A stretch of DNA of 64,000 nt from Halobacillus dabanensis (GCF_900114165.1 NZ_FOSB01000002.1:372001-436000); one strand, 5' to 3'; shown: positions 27,204 to 36,239, numbered from the stretch's first letter. Made by a program: numbers and translations. Notes: generated from the letters alone by a model not told the origin.

Positions 27204-27773
27204 TCAATCCTTTTTATTGATGCCATTCAAGATCATTTCAAGGTAAATCGTTGTCAACTCATCTGCAGAGATATCCCCTTCAGGATCGAACCAATAGTAG
27301 CTCCAATTCGTCATTCCAAGAATGCCGCGTGTCACCATATCAGGATTCATTCCGGTTTGGAATTCGCCTTTTTCAATCCCCTCTTCGATAAGGGTTTGGA
27401 AGTTTTTCCTGAACTGGTCTCTTTTTTGAACGTTCTGCTCCAAGTAGGCCTTCTCAAGATTCCGCATTTCCCTGAAGAAGATGCGCGCACTTTTCTTACG
27501 CCCCTTGATACTGTGGATAACCATAAAGATCATTGCCCGCAGCTTTTCCTGGCAGTTTTTGGACTCATCCTGAAGGATTTCTTCCTGATTTCTCAATAAA
27601 AATTCGATGAAATTCAAATGGATATCCGTCAAAAGTTCCTGCTTATTTTTGAAATAATAATAAAAAGAACCTTTGGTTACATCAAGCGCTTCGACGATTT
27701 CCTGCACGGATGTTTCTGTGAAGCCCTTTTTGTCAAATAAATGGATGCTAGTATCTAGTATTTTCTGTTTCAT
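27204..27773 (-). CDS. TetR/AcrR-family transcriptional regulator
   Basis: 189 residues. N-terminal helix-turn-helix VQEIVEALDVTKGSFYYYFKNK is typical of TetR proteins; the C-terminal helical domain should bind an acyl-CoA or related ligand (inference). ATG at 27773 with GAGGAA. Lies between two of the three units that carry the same operator, so it is the best candidate repressor. TATAAT is present in the 76-base gap upstream, so it may have its own promoter in addition to read-through from the thiolase. Confidence 0.92.
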   Translation of the reverse strand: MKQKILDTSIHLFDKKGFTETSVQEIVEALDVTKGSFYYYFKNKQELLTDIHLNFIEFLLRNQEEILQDESKNCQEKLRAMIFMVIHSIKGRKKSARIFFREMRNLEKAYLEQNVQKRDQFRKNFQTLIEEGIEKGEFQTGMNPDMVTRGILGMTNWSYYWFDPEGDISADELTTIYLEMILNGINKKD

Positions 27774-27849
27774 AGATTGACGTTCCTCTCATTTAGGGAT
27801 GATATAACATTATAACATTCCTAAAGTCCCCCAAAGCGATGAAATTCTA

Positions 27850-29022
27850 TCAGTCCCGCTCGAGAATCATGGCAATCCCTTGACCACCACCTATACAAGC
27901 AGTGATCAACGCATATCTTCCTTGACGCCGTTGTAATTCATATATTGCTTTTGTAGCAAGGATCGCTCCGGTCGCCCCCAGGGGATGACCGTGGGCAATG
28001 GCACCTCCATTGACATTCACCTTTTCCATGTCCATGTTTAAATCTTCCTGACAGGAGAGGACTTGAGCAGCAAAGGCTTCATTGATTTCGATGATGTCGA
28101 TATCTTCAAGGGTGAGACCAGTACGTGCCAAAACTTTTTGCGTTGCAGGTACAGGACCGATACCCATGATATTTGGGTCGACGCCTGCTACCGTACAGGC
28201 TCTCACCGTTGCGAGCGGTGTTGCACCAAGCTCGTGGGCTTTTTCCCTCGACATCAAACCAAGAGCCGAAGCCGCATCATTCAAACCAGAACTGTTCGCA
28301 GCAGTGACAGATCCATCCTCCTTAAACGCCGGCCGCAGTTTGGACATTCCTTCTAAGGTAGACTGTGGTCTTGGATGTTCGTCTGTTTGGAAAACAACCG
28401 GCTCCCCTTTTCGGACGGGGATGGTTATAGGGACGATTTGTTCATCAAAACGCCCTTCTTCCATCGCAATCGCCATTTTCTCCTGGCTCTTTTGGGCGAA
28501 CTGGTCCTGTTTTTCTCTTGGGATTTCATATTGTTCGGCCAAGTTTTCTGCTGTGATCCCCATTGGCGGATCTCCGACTTCCTTCGGGGATAATTGAGAT
28601 TTTCTGAACTTTGGAGGAACAGGACTATATGGACGCTCTGGACGATCCATCAAGTAAGGGGCACGGCTCATGCTTTCTGTTCCGCCTGCGATATACACAT
28701 CACCGCTTCCTGCCTGGATCGCTTGTGCCGCCAAATGGATCGCGTTCAATCCTGAGCCGCACTGGCGATCCACGGTCAAACCTGGGAGGCTCATCGAAAG
28801 ACCCGCCTGCAAGGCAGATAATCGGGCGATATTCCCTCCACCACTTAAGACGTTTCCGAAAATGACATCTTCTATCACGTCTGGTTCTACACCTGAGCGT
28901 GATACCGCTTCTTTGATAACTTCCGCTCCTAATACATGAGCAGGTACGGTTGCGAGGGCGCCCCCTTGCTTTCCGATCGCCGTCCGGACCGCTGATACAA
29001 TTACTGCATCTCTTTGTGTCAT
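27850..29022 (-). CDS. Acetyl-CoA acyltransferase (thiolase)
   Basis: 390 residues; nucleophile Cys88 in VDRQCGSGLNAI, His in GGAIAHGHPLGATG, second Cys in ITACIGGGQG. ATG with GAAAGGAG. Terminal thiolytic step of the TetR-controlled route, downstream of the SDR and dehydrogenase genes. Distinct from thiolases at 3037-4221 and 40303-41457. Confidence 0.95.
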   Translation of the reverse strand: MTQRDAVIVSAVRTAIGKQGGALATVPAHVLGAEVIKEAVSRSGVEPDVIEDVIFGNVLSGGGNIARLSALQAGLSMSLPGLTVDRQCGSGLNAIHLAAQAIQAGSGDVYIAGGTESMSRAPYLMDRPERPYSPVPPKFRKSQLSPKEVGDPPMGITAENLAEQYEIPREKQDQFAQKSQEKMAIAMEEGRFDEQIVPITIPVRKGEPVVFQTDEHPRPQSTLEGMSKLRPAFKEDGSVTAANSSGLNDAASALGLMSREKAHELGATPLATVRACTVAGVDPNIMGIGPVPATQKVLARTGLTLEDIDIIEINEAFAAQVLSCQEDLNMDMEKVNVNGGAIAHGHPLGATGAILATKAIYELQRRQGRYALITACIGGGQGIAMILERD

Positions 29023-29043
29023 TTTTCCACTCCTTTCATATCC

Positions 29044-29817
29044 TTACATCGCATGAGTACCACCATCAACAATCACAACGTCTCCTGTAATATGGTTGGA
29101 TGCAGCAGAGCTTAAGAAAATAGCCGCCCCTTTCAAGTCATCCTCACTCCCGAACTTCCGTAACGGTGTCCCTTGCAGAAAAGCGTCCTCCCCTTTATCC
29201 ATCAACACTTTGGACATTTTAGTAGGGAAAAAGCCAGGGGCGATTGCATTGACATGAATGCCCCGAGGGCCCCATTTGACAGCAAGATCTTTCGTAAAGG
29301 TGAGCACAGCCCCTTTACTGGAATTGTAGCCGATCGTATCCATATATTTCGGGTCAGAGCCCTTCATGCCGGCAACGGATGAAATATTGATGATTTTACC
29401 TGAACCTTGCTCCAGCATGACTTTCCCTACCATTTGCGACATGAGGAACGTCCCTGTCACATTGACATTGAACACTTTATGCCACGCTTCGAGAGGCATC
29501 TCTTCCACAGGAGCTCCCCAAGTCGCCCCACTGTTATTGATGAGAATGTCGATACGTCCAAAATGATCGACGGTTTGGTCGACAACCTTTTGCATACTAT
29601 CCGGGTTCGTCACGTCACATTCGAATGCGAGAGAATCCACTCCGAGCTGTTTCAGTTGCTCACTTACCTCCTGGCATGCCTCCACTTTTCTTGAGCAAAC
29701 GACGACATTGGCGCCTGATTCAGCTAACCCTTCTGCGATTTGTTTCCCCAGTCCTCTTCCGCCACCAGTGACGAGCGCCACTTTTCCTGTCAGATCAAAA
29801 AGTTCTTTAGCGTGCAT
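29044..29817 (-). CDS. SDR-family oxidoreductase
   Basis: About 257 residues from ATG at 29817, with GGAGGG 6 bases upstream; longer in-frame starts overlap the dehydrogenase gene. [19 protein letters not shown], catalytic YNSSKGA and C-terminal VDGGTHAM. Likely 3-hydroxyacyl-CoA or sugar/steroid-type alcohol dehydrogenation; the start overlaps the end of the upstream frameshifted acyl-CoA dehydrogenase. Confidence 0.9.
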   Translation of the reverse strand: MHAKELFDLTGKVALVTGGGRGLGKQIAEGLAESGANVVVCSRKVEACQEVSEQLKQLGVDSLAFECDVTNPDSMQKVVDQTVDHFGRIDILINNSGATWGAPVEEMPLEAWHKVFNVNVTGTFLMSQMVGKVMLEQGSGKIINISSVAGMKGSDPKYMDTIGYNSSKGAVLTFTKDLAVKWGPRGIHVNAIAPGFFPTKMSKVLMDKGEDAFLQGTPLRKFGSEDDLKGAAIFLSSAASNHITGDVVIVDGGTHAM

Positions 29818-31038
29818 GCACTTCCCTCCGTTTCTGAGATTTGGCAAGCTCGTATTTCGCAATCGCTCGTCGATGTACCTCATCAGGTCCGTCCGCTAGT
29901 CTCAGTGTCCGGATGTTCGCCCATTTTGCTGCAAGTCCTTTGTCTGCACTGACTCCCGCAGCTCCGAACGCTTGTATCGCCCGGTCAATGACTTTCAAGG
30001 CCATATTAGGAGCTACAACTTTAATCATCGCAATCTCTGATTTCGCTTCTTTATTCCCAACCGTGTCCATCATATAAGCCGCCTTCAAAGTAAGTAAACG
30101 TGCCTGTTCGATTTCGATACGGGAATCTGCAATCCACTCACGGATGACGCCTTGATCAGCAAGCTTCTTACCGAAAGCCTCCCGTTCACTTACACGTTCA
30201 CACAATTCTTCTAAGGCTCGCTCGGCAGCTCCTATCGTTCTCATACAGTGGTGGATCCTGCCTGGTCCGAGGCGTCCTTGGGCGATGGCAAACCCTTTCC
30301 CTTCCCCCCCCATATAAGGTTAGAGGCGGGCACGCGGACATCCTTGAATTCAATCTCCGCGTGTCCGTGCGGAGCATGATCGTAACCGAAAACCGGTAGC
30401 ATTCGCTTGATCGTGACCCCCGGCGTGTCGAGTGGTACAAGAATCATAGATTGCTGCTCATGCCTTGGAGCATCCGGGTCTGTTTTCCCCATCACGATAC
30501 TGATTTTACAACGGGGATCTCCGGCTCCGGACGACCACCATTTCGTTCCATTGATGACATATTCGTCTCCTACTTTAGTGATACTAGTCTGAACGTTTGT
30601 TGCATCCGAAGAGGCAACCTCAGGCTCTGTCATAGAAAAACAAGAACGGATATCCCCATCGAGGAGTGGCTGCAACCACTGCTCTTTTTGGGCATCAGTA
30701 CCATAGCGGACGAGCACTTCCATGTTCCCTGTATCAGGTGCGGCGCAATTAAATACTTCAGGAGCCATTGTGGAACGACCCATGATTTCACAAAGAGGGG
30801 CGTATTCTGTATTGGTCAATCCAGCACCATATTCACTTTCCGGTAAAAACAGGTTCCACAAACCGGCTTCTTTCGCTTTATGCTTCAGTTCTTCAAGCAC
30901 TGGCGGGATAACAGCAAAGCGATCCTGCTTATCAAGCTGTTCTTCATACAACGCCTCATTTGGATAAATATGTTCCTCCATAAATCGAGTCAATTTTCCC
31001 TCGAGATCTTTCACTTTTTGTGAGTACTCAAATTGCAT
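29807..31038 (-). pseudogene. Acyl-CoA dehydrogenase (ACAD10/11-like) frameshifted at a G8 run
   Basis: Reading from ATG at 31038, about 245 residues ([16 protein letters not shown] through PASNLIWGG) match an acyl-CoA dehydrogenase, then the frame runs into unrelated sequence. The continuation [20 protein letters not shown] to the C-terminus is in another frame. The switch falls in eight consecutive G (complement C at 30304-30311). One extra G or two fewer would restore a protein of about 410 residues. Position of the catalytic Glu reads ADGPDEVH, with Asp, as is common in this subfamily. Could be sequencing error, slippage-controlled expression or a real pseudogene. Confidence 0.88.
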
Positions 31039-31050
31039 TTCCTTCCCCCC

Positions 31051-31473
31051 TTAATATGTAGCCACTTCTGTTAAACGCTTACAAAATACGACATGGCCTT
31101 CGATGACACTCTTTCCATCTTGATTTTCAGCAAAAACGTCGAACGTAATCTCCTCTTCCCTGTTGGCATCAACGACTGCGTGTAAGCTGATGATATCATT
31201 CACGAACACCATTCCTTTGAATCGAATGGAATAGTCCTGGATGAAACCTTCTTCATAATAGGGGGTAAACAGTTTTGCTAAATTTCCCATCGTCCACATT
31301 CCATGGGCGATCACCCCCGGGAGACCCGCTTTTTTCGCCTCTTCATCGATCGTATGAATCGGATTATAATCACCAGATGCTCCTGCATATTTAATCAAAT
31401 CAAGCCTTGTGACAGCAGGAAGGGTAACAGTATCAAGCGAATCTCCAGCTTGCAGTTCTCCTAGAAGTGTCAT
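31051..31473 (-). CDS. MaoC-family hotdog hydratase (catalytic subunit type)
   Basis: 140 residues with the R-hydratase motif: ASGDYNPIHTIDEEAKKAGL (Asp and His of hydratase 2) followed by VIAHGMWTMG. Hydrates 2-enoyl-CoA. Its ATG overlaps the stop of the neighbouring FAS1-like/MaoC N-domain gene, as in heterodimeric hydratases in which one subunit carries the catalytic Asp/His and the other is structural. Confidence 0.9.
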   Translation of the reverse strand: MTLLGELQAGDSLDTVTLPAVTRLDLIKYAGASGDYNPIHTIDEEAKKAGLPGVIAHGMWTMGNLAKLFTPYYEEGFIQDYSIRFKGMVFVNDIISLHAVVDANREEEITFDVFAENQDGKSVIEGHVVFCKRLTEVATY

Positions 31474-31904
31474 ACCTGCATCTCCTTTCTTACAGCTTCC
31501 GTAATGATGACAACCTGTTCTTCAGAGAAAATCAGCTTCCCCTCCAAATCTTCTCCGTACCGCTTCACTTTGAGAAAACCCATGTCTCCGCTTTTACCGC
31601 TTCTTTCATAATAATCTTCCACCTCTGCATAACAAAGAATCTCTTCCCCGACAAGCAGCGGTCGTTCATAATGATAGTTCTGTTCCCCATGGATCAACCC
31701 TTTTTTCGGTAAATCAAGGTCCTGGATCGTTCCATAATCAAACACTCGTGGAAAAGTAGGGGGAGCAATATTCCTTGAGAATTTCACATCATCAATGAAA
31801 ACAGGGTGAGGATCCCCGATTGCTTCGGCAAACTTTTTGACCGCTCCTCTTTCGACCGTATTTTTCACTTTGTCGGACTTCTTCCCAATCGCTTGTTCAA
31901 ACAT
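31470..31904 (-). CDS. MaoC N-domain/FAS1-like dehydratase partner
   Basis: About 144 residues from ATG at 31904 (AGGAGG upstream). Hotdog N-domain features FAEAIGDPHPVFID and APPTFPRVFDYG, without the hydratase Asp-x4-His pair. Such proteins usually pair with a catalytic MaoC subunit, here the overlapping downstream gene. Supports a heteromeric enoyl-CoA hydratase able to take bulky substrates (inference). Confidence 0.88.
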   Translation of the reverse strand: MFEQAIGKKSDKVKNTVERGAVKKFAEAIGDPHPVFIDDVKFSRNIAPPTFPRVFDYGTIQDLDLPKKGLIHGEQNYHYERPLLVGEEILCYAEVEDYYERSGKSGDMGFLKVKRYGEDLEGKLIFSEEQVVIITEAVRKEMQV

Positions 31905-31923
31905 TAGTAAGCCTCCTATTACA

Positions 31924-32688
31924 TCAGTTTTTTGGACCGCCAGAGACATATAGCACTTGACCATTCACAAAGGAAGACTGTTCATCCGCGAAAAATGCTA
32001 CTGCATTAGCGATATCCTCAGGTTTTCCACTTCGCCTGACTGGAATTTTATCTACGCTTGCTTTGACGAGGTCTTCAAAAGAAATGCCGATACGGGAAGC
32101 TGTTTCTTTCGTCATCTCTGTTTCAATAAAACCAGGAGCAACGGCGTTTGCTGTAATCCCGAACTTTCCAAGCTCGATCGCCAATGTTTTCGTGAATCCT
32201 TGCAAGCCGGCTTTTGCAGTCGCGTAGTTCGCCTGTCCCCGGTTTCCAAGTGCAGATGTGGAGGAGATATTGATGATCCTGCCATATTTATTTTCCACCA
32301 TATACTGTTGGGCCGCACGGGCAGCGTTGAAGGAACCTTTAAGGTGGACATCCATCACGGTACTCCAATCAGCATCCGTCATTTTGAATAGCATGTTGTC
32401 CCTGATGACCCCTGCATTGTTCACTAAAATATCGAGAGAACCGAATCTTTCATAGGTCTCCTTCATAGCTGCTTCCACTTGGTCGAACTCTACTACATTA
32501 GCTATTTTACAAAAAACTTCAAAACCTTCTTCCCTGAACTCCGCTTCCGCTTCTTGCAAAGCCTCTTCATTCACATCGATGATGGCGACTTTTGCTCCTT
32601 CTTCCGCAAAACGTCTTGTAATTCCTTTTCCGATTCCACGACTTCCACCTGTAACGAATGCCACTTGATTTTCAAACTTACCTGCCAT
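31924..32688 (-). CDS. SDR-family oxidoreductase (FabG-like)
   Basis: 254 residues: VTGGSRGIGKGI, NNAGVIRDNML, catalytic YATAKAGLQG, and C-terminal FVNGQVLYVSGG. Closest to 3-oxoacyl reductases, so likely interconverts 3-hydroxy- and 3-ketoacyl-CoA in this pathway. ATG with AAGGAGG. Confidence 0.92.
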   Translation of the reverse strand: MAGKFENQVAFVTGGSRGIGKGITRRFAEEGAKVAIIDVNEEALQEAEAEFREEGFEVFCKIANVVEFDQVEAAMKETYERFGSLDILVNNAGVIRDNMLFKMTDADWSTVMDVHLKGSFNAARAAQQYMVENKYGRIINISSTSALGNRGQANYATAKAGLQGFTKTLAIELGKFGITANAVAPGFIETEMTKETASRIGISFEDLVKASVDKIPVRRSGKPEDIANAVAFFADEQSSFVNGQVLYVSGGPKN

Positions 32689-32709
32689 GTCTATTCCTCC
32701 TTAAAATGA

Positions 32710-33882
32710 CTAACCGATTTTCACATGTCCTTTTAATAGATTACGAGAGATGATCAGACGCTGGATTTCATCCGTACCATCGTAGATCCTCCATAGTCTT
32801 GCCTCACGGTACCACCGTTCGATCGGTAATTCTCTGGTATACCCCATGCCCCCGTGGATTTGAAGCACACGGTCGATGACATTATTGCCCATATTCGCTC
32901 CATACAACTTCGCCATGGAAGCGTAATGACGGTTATCTTCCCCTTGATCCAGCGTAAAGGCTGCATTCAATACAAGCCACTTGGCCGCTTCAATTTCAAC
33001 AGCTGAATCTGCGATTTGCCACTGGATCGCCTGGCGCGTCGCAATCGGTTTTCCGAATGTTTCTCGCTCATTGGCATAATCGATGGCCATATTGAGGAGA
33101 CGCTCCGCTGCTCCCACTGCACGGGCACCGACGATCCAACGGGCAAACCCGATCCACTCGAGTCCAAGATCATACCCATGGTCGATTTCCCCTAAAATAT
33201 TCTCTTCAGGAACCCGTACATTTTCAAAAATGAGAGCCGCTGGTCCCCACTCCCCCATCGTGTGGATATATTCGGATCCCCATCCCATATCACGGTCTAC
33301 GATAAAGCAAGTAACGCCCTTTCTTCCATTTGAAGACTTATGAAGTTCTTTGTCCGTAATCGCAATAGCCATAACGAAATCAGCTTCATTTCCACCCGTT
33401 ATGAAGGTCTTCTCCCCGTTCAACACCCACTCATTTCCGTCTTTCACAGCGGTCATACGAAGGTTCCGTGTATCTGATCCCGCTCCAGGTTCTGTCATCG
33501 CAAAGCAGGATTTTTTCTCCCCATTGATGGTCGGCAGCAAGTATTTCTCTTTTTGTTCCTCATTGCCATAGTACAAAATATTATCTGCTGAACCTCCGAA
33601 TTTGAACGGAACGAACGTGCGAGCCACTTCCATTTGCACGATCGCGAGCATCATCTGCCCTAGATCTGCTCCACCATATTCTTCAGGAGTATTGATCCCC
33701 CAGAAACCAGCTTCTTTGGCTTTTTGCTGCAATTCTTCCATCTTACCTTCCGGGAGACTCGGTTTACCTTCTCTTTCATTTCTTAATACATCATTCTCAA
33801 GTGGAATCAATTCTTTCTCCACGAATTTTCGTATCGTTTTTCTAACCATTTCCTGTTCATCGGTCAAACGTAAATGCATACG
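32710..33882 (-). CDS. Acyl-CoA dehydrogenase, first gene of TetR-controlled unit
   Basis: About 390 residues from ATG at 33882 (GGGGA about 7 bases upstream; start MHLRLTDEQEMVRKT is typical). An ATG 12 codons earlier has a weaker site. FAMTEPGAGSDT, IHGGMGYTRELPIERWYREARLWRIYDGTDEIQ: the usual catalytic Glu in YEGT is Asp here, as in several dehydrogenases acting on branched or bulky CoA esters. May function alone or with the frameshifted paralogue in the same operon. Confidence 0.93.
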   Translation of the reverse strand, partial: RMHLRLTDEQEMVRKTIRKFVEKELIPLENDVLRNEREGKPSLPEGKMEELQQKAKEAGFWGINTPEEYGGADLGQMMLAIVQMEVARTFVPFKFGGSADNILYYGNEEQKEKYLLPTINGEKKSCFAMTEPGAGSDTRNLRMTAVKDGNEWVLNGEKTFITGGNEADFVMAIAITDKELHKSSNGRKGVTCFIVDRDMGWGSEYIHTMGEWGPAALIFENVRVPEENILGEIDHGYDLGLEWIGFARWIVGARAVGAAERLLNMAIDYANERETFGKPIATRQAIQWQIADSAVEIEAAKWLVLNAAFTLDQGEDNRHYASMAKLYGANMGNNVIDRVLQIHGGMGYTRELPIERWYREARLWRIYDGTDEIQRLIISRNLLKGHVKIG

Positions 33883-33927
33883 ATCATCCCCAATTCTTAT
33901 TTTTTCGCGCAGGCTCATCCTGATCCC

Positions 33928-33949
33928 ACATACCTACCAGTTGGTATGT
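33928..33949. promoter_or_regulatory. TetR-type operator B
   Basis: Palindrome with perfect arms ACATACC and GGTATGT around TACCAGTT; agrees with operator C at about 15 of 18 positions. Lies just downstream of the -10 element of the promoter at 33959-33987, a classical repression site. Confidence 0.75.
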
Positions 33950-33958
33950 TTATTTTTT

Positions 33959-33987
33959 ATATTATTGTAAATTTTCTAAAAATACAA
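33959..33987 (-). promoter_or_regulatory. Sigma-A promoter of the acyl-CoA dehydrogenase unit
   Basis: Minus strand TTGTAT, 17-base spacer, TAATAT. The predicted start falls at the edge of operator B, about 65 bases upstream of the start codon. Confidence 0.7.
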
Positions 33988-34142
33988 CACCTATTGGAAA
34001 ATTATCGATAATTGATAGAGAAATTAGCAGAGTGATCCGTCGATTTTTCTATGGTCACATCATGTGTAACTTATTATTTCTGAGGGTGGATTTTTTGGTT
34101 TGGAAAGAATATAGAGTGTGGCGGCAAGATTCAAGCCTTAGT

Positions 34143-34246
34143 TGGACGAATTATTTCTCTTCCTGGACAGATCCAGTCATTTTCTGGCTTATTTATTTCT
34201 TTAGTGGACAGAATATTTCTATTTTCGGCAGAAATTCATTCTTGAA
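34143..34246. repeat. Degenerate 21-bp tandem repeat, about five units
   Basis: TGGAC/CGGCA-type unit starts fall at 34143, 34164, 34185, 34205 and 34226; the approximate unit is TGGACAGAATTATTTCT plus four bases. It lies in the 560-base gap 33883-34445, which also holds promoter/operator B and a terminator. A 72-codon ORF over the repeat has no coding character. Function unknown. Confidence 0.6.
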
Positions 34247-34380
34247 ATAGTAGATTTAAAACTGGGGATTTGGATGAGAGAAAGAGAGGATGAATGAAGC
34301 CTAGAATAACACCATATCACTTGGAGAAAGTTCCCGAAAGCAGAAGTATGGCCGCATCCATAACCAGATAACAAAAGCCG

Positions 34381-34418
34381 GAAGCAGTTGGAATTCCATT
34401 CATGAACCCAACTGCTTC
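34381..34418 (-). terminator. Terminator after the phosphotriesterase-family gene
   Basis: GAAGCAGTTGG and CCAACTGCTTC form an 11-bp stem; on the minus strand it is followed by CGGCTTTTGTT. It sits about 30 bases after the stop at 34446. Confidence 0.8.
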
Positions 34419-34445
34419 ATTTATAGGATCTTCATGAGTATGCGG

Positions 34446-35420
34446 CTAAGAAAAGAGTATGCCTGCATTTTTCTCAAGCATTTGCGAAATCTTTTTTTCT
34501 GGCACACCACGTTCCTTTAGTTCAGGGAGAATCCGCCGGAAAATATGGTCAGGTGTCCAATGCTGGATCATTGGCTGCAAGGCTTCAGGAATGACCGGAT
34601 CCCTGCCCCACCAGACATTCACTGTATCATGAGATAAGAATACCTTGTTATCAAACCCTTGTCCCAGCAGCCCCATGAGTACTGTCATTCTTGCTTCATC
34701 GGACGGTGTACCGACCATGCCTTGTAAACCGAAACGGTCCATTGCAATATAAACCCCTTCGTTCAGAGTTTTTAAATGTTGCGTGATATCTGTTGTGCCA
34801 CACATATGACCAATGACAACTTTTGATGGATCCGCTCCCTGTTCAACTAGAAAGGAGGCTTGTTCCGGGCCCATCGTACCTTCCTGGGTATGTGTCAATA
34901 AAACAATGCCTGTTTCCTTTTGAGCTCTTACGGCTGCTCGAAAGAACATCCTTTCATATTCTGTTATCTCATCTTTGCTTGAAGCAAGTTTTATAATACC
35001 AGGTTTAACACCTGTACCTTCAATGCCATTCGTGATTTCTTCCATGAACAATTCATAGATTTCCTCTTCCGCACTTCCAAGCTGTTGACGGAATTTGAAG
35101 TAAGGCGTAGCCCCTTCTCCTTCATAGTAATAGCCCGTGGCACAAATAATGTTCAGCCCTGTTTCTTCAGAGACTGCCTTTAAAAGTTTCACATCCCTCC
35201 CACATTCGTTCGGGGTCGGGTCGACGACTGTTTCTACTCCCTGCGCCTGCATTAACCGGGCAACTTCCACTCCTTGTCGTTTTTTCATCTCAAAGTCAGA
35301 CGTACCGAGTGTCATATCTCCTTGGAAACCTGGATAACCAAAATAAAAATGCTCATGGATCAATGTCTTTCCCAGTTTCATTGCATCTAAAGGCCCTCTC
35401 ACCGTTTCAACTGCAGCCAT
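34446..35420 (-). CDS. Phosphotriesterase-family metal hydrolase (possible lactonase)
   Basis: Amidohydrolase-superfamily TIM barrel, about 324 residues. Metal ligands are visible: HEH (His22/His24) in TLIHEHFYF, carboxylated Lys in GIIKLASS, His in LLTHTQEG, His in VIGHMCGT and Asp in LSHDTVN. ATG at 35420 with GGAGGGG. Natural activities in this family include lactone and ester hydrolysis as well as phosphotriesters. Cotranscribed with an SDR under TetR operator C, so ring opening of a lactone feeding the beta-oxidation route is plausible (inference). Confidence 0.9.
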   Translation of the reverse strand: MAAVETVRGPLDAMKLGKTLIHEHFYFGYPGFQGDMTLGTSDFEMKKRQGVEVARLMQAQGVETVVDPTPNECGRDVKLLKAVSEETGLNIICATGYYYEGEGATPYFKFRQQLGSAEEEIYELFMEEITNGIEGTGVKPGIIKLASSKDEITEYERMFFRAAVRAQKETGIVLLTHTQEGTMGPEQASFLVEQGADPSKVVIGHMCGTTDITQHLKTLNEGVYIAMDRFGLQGMVGTPSDEARMTVLMGLLGQGFDNKVFLSHDTVNVWWGRDPVIPEALQPMIQHWTPDHIFRRILPELKERGVPEKKISQMLEKNAGILFS

Positions 35421-35445
35421 AATATTCCCCTCCAAAATTTTATGC

Positions 35446-36198
35446 TTAAAACGTCAAACCCCCGCCATCTACCATCAGAGTTTCTCCCGTAATGAAGGAT
35501 GCTTGATCCGACGCCAGAAATAGAACCGCTTCTGCGACTTCGTGGGGTTGGCCAAGCCTTCCAAGGGCGTTCGCTTGAGAAATGATTTTCCACTTTCGTT
35601 CGTCCTCCCGCCACGTATCGACAATCGGGGTATCAATCACACCTGGTGCCACAGCATTCACTCTGATTCCATAACGGCCGTATTCAAGAGCGGCGTTTTT
35701 CGTCAGCGTGACAACCCCACCCTTCGACGCATTATAAGGACCTGATCGCTTCTTCCCTTTAAAACCGAGTACACTTGATGTATTAATAATTGCTCCTTTT
35801 TCTTGATTCATCATGGTCGGGACCGCATGCTTAATCCCATAAAAGACGCCCTTTAAATTGGTGTCCACAACTCTATCCCACTCTTCTTCCGACAATTCAT
35901 GAAGCTTCTTCTCCTGACCTCCGACCCCTGCATTGTTGAATAACACATCAAGAGATCCCTGTTCGTTTACTATAAAAGCAATGGATTCCTTCACACTTCT
36001 TTCATCAGTGGTATCCACTTCCAGAAACTCAGCTTTGCCTCTCCTTTCCTTTATTTCATCACGAACCGCTTCACCTTTTTCCCGATTTTTATCACAAACT
36101 AGAACAAAAGCTCCTTCTTCTGCCACCCGGAGAGCTGTGGCTTGTCCAATCCCGCTCGCTCCTCCGGTAATCAGCACATTTTTTCCCTGAAACTTCAA
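35446..36198 (-). CDS. SDR-family oxidoreductase, first gene of lactonase-like unit
   Basis: About 250 residues: LITGGASGIGQAT, NNAGVGGQ, YNASKGGVV and C-terminal ITGETLMVDGGG. The TTG at 36198 (MKFQGKNVLITGG) follows AAGGGG with workable spacing; the GTG at 36207 abuts the site. Likely alcohol or hydroxy-acid dehydrogenation upstream of the hydrolase step. Confidence 0.9.
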   Translation of the reverse strand: MKFQGKNVLITGGASGIGQATALRVAEEGAFVLVCDKNREKGEAVRDEIKERRGKAEFLEVDTTDERSVKESIAFIVNEQGSLDVLFNNAGVGGQEKKLHELSEEEWDRVVDTNLKGVFYGIKHAVPTMMNQEKGAIINTSSVLGFKGKKRSGPYNASKGGVVTLTKNAALEYGRYGIRVNAVAPGVIDTPIVDTWREDERKWKIISQANALGRLGQPHEVAEAVLFLASDQASFITGETLMVDGGGLTF

Positions 36199-36221
36199 AG
36201 GAACCACCCCTTCCCTTCATA

Positions 36222-36239
36222 ATACTGACCGGTTGGTAT
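36222..36239. promoter_or_regulatory. TetR-type operator C
   Basis: ATACTGACCGGTTGGTAT, near-perfect palindrome matching operators A and B. It lies 24 bases upstream of the SDR start. The rest of the 36240-36561 gap is AT-rich with no gene seen; a promoter is expected just upstream but none is clear enough to place. Confidence 0.78.

Noticed and set aside
33883-33918. Longer N-terminus for the acyl-CoA dehydrogenase from ATG at 33918
   Set aside because: The shorter start has a better spaced GGGGA site and matches the usual family N-terminus; the extension looks like leader sequence.
34032-34250. 72-codon plus-strand ORF over the 21-bp repeat
   Set aside because: Composition follows the repeat (Trp/Ser/Phe rich), no Shine-Dalgarno and no recognisable domain.
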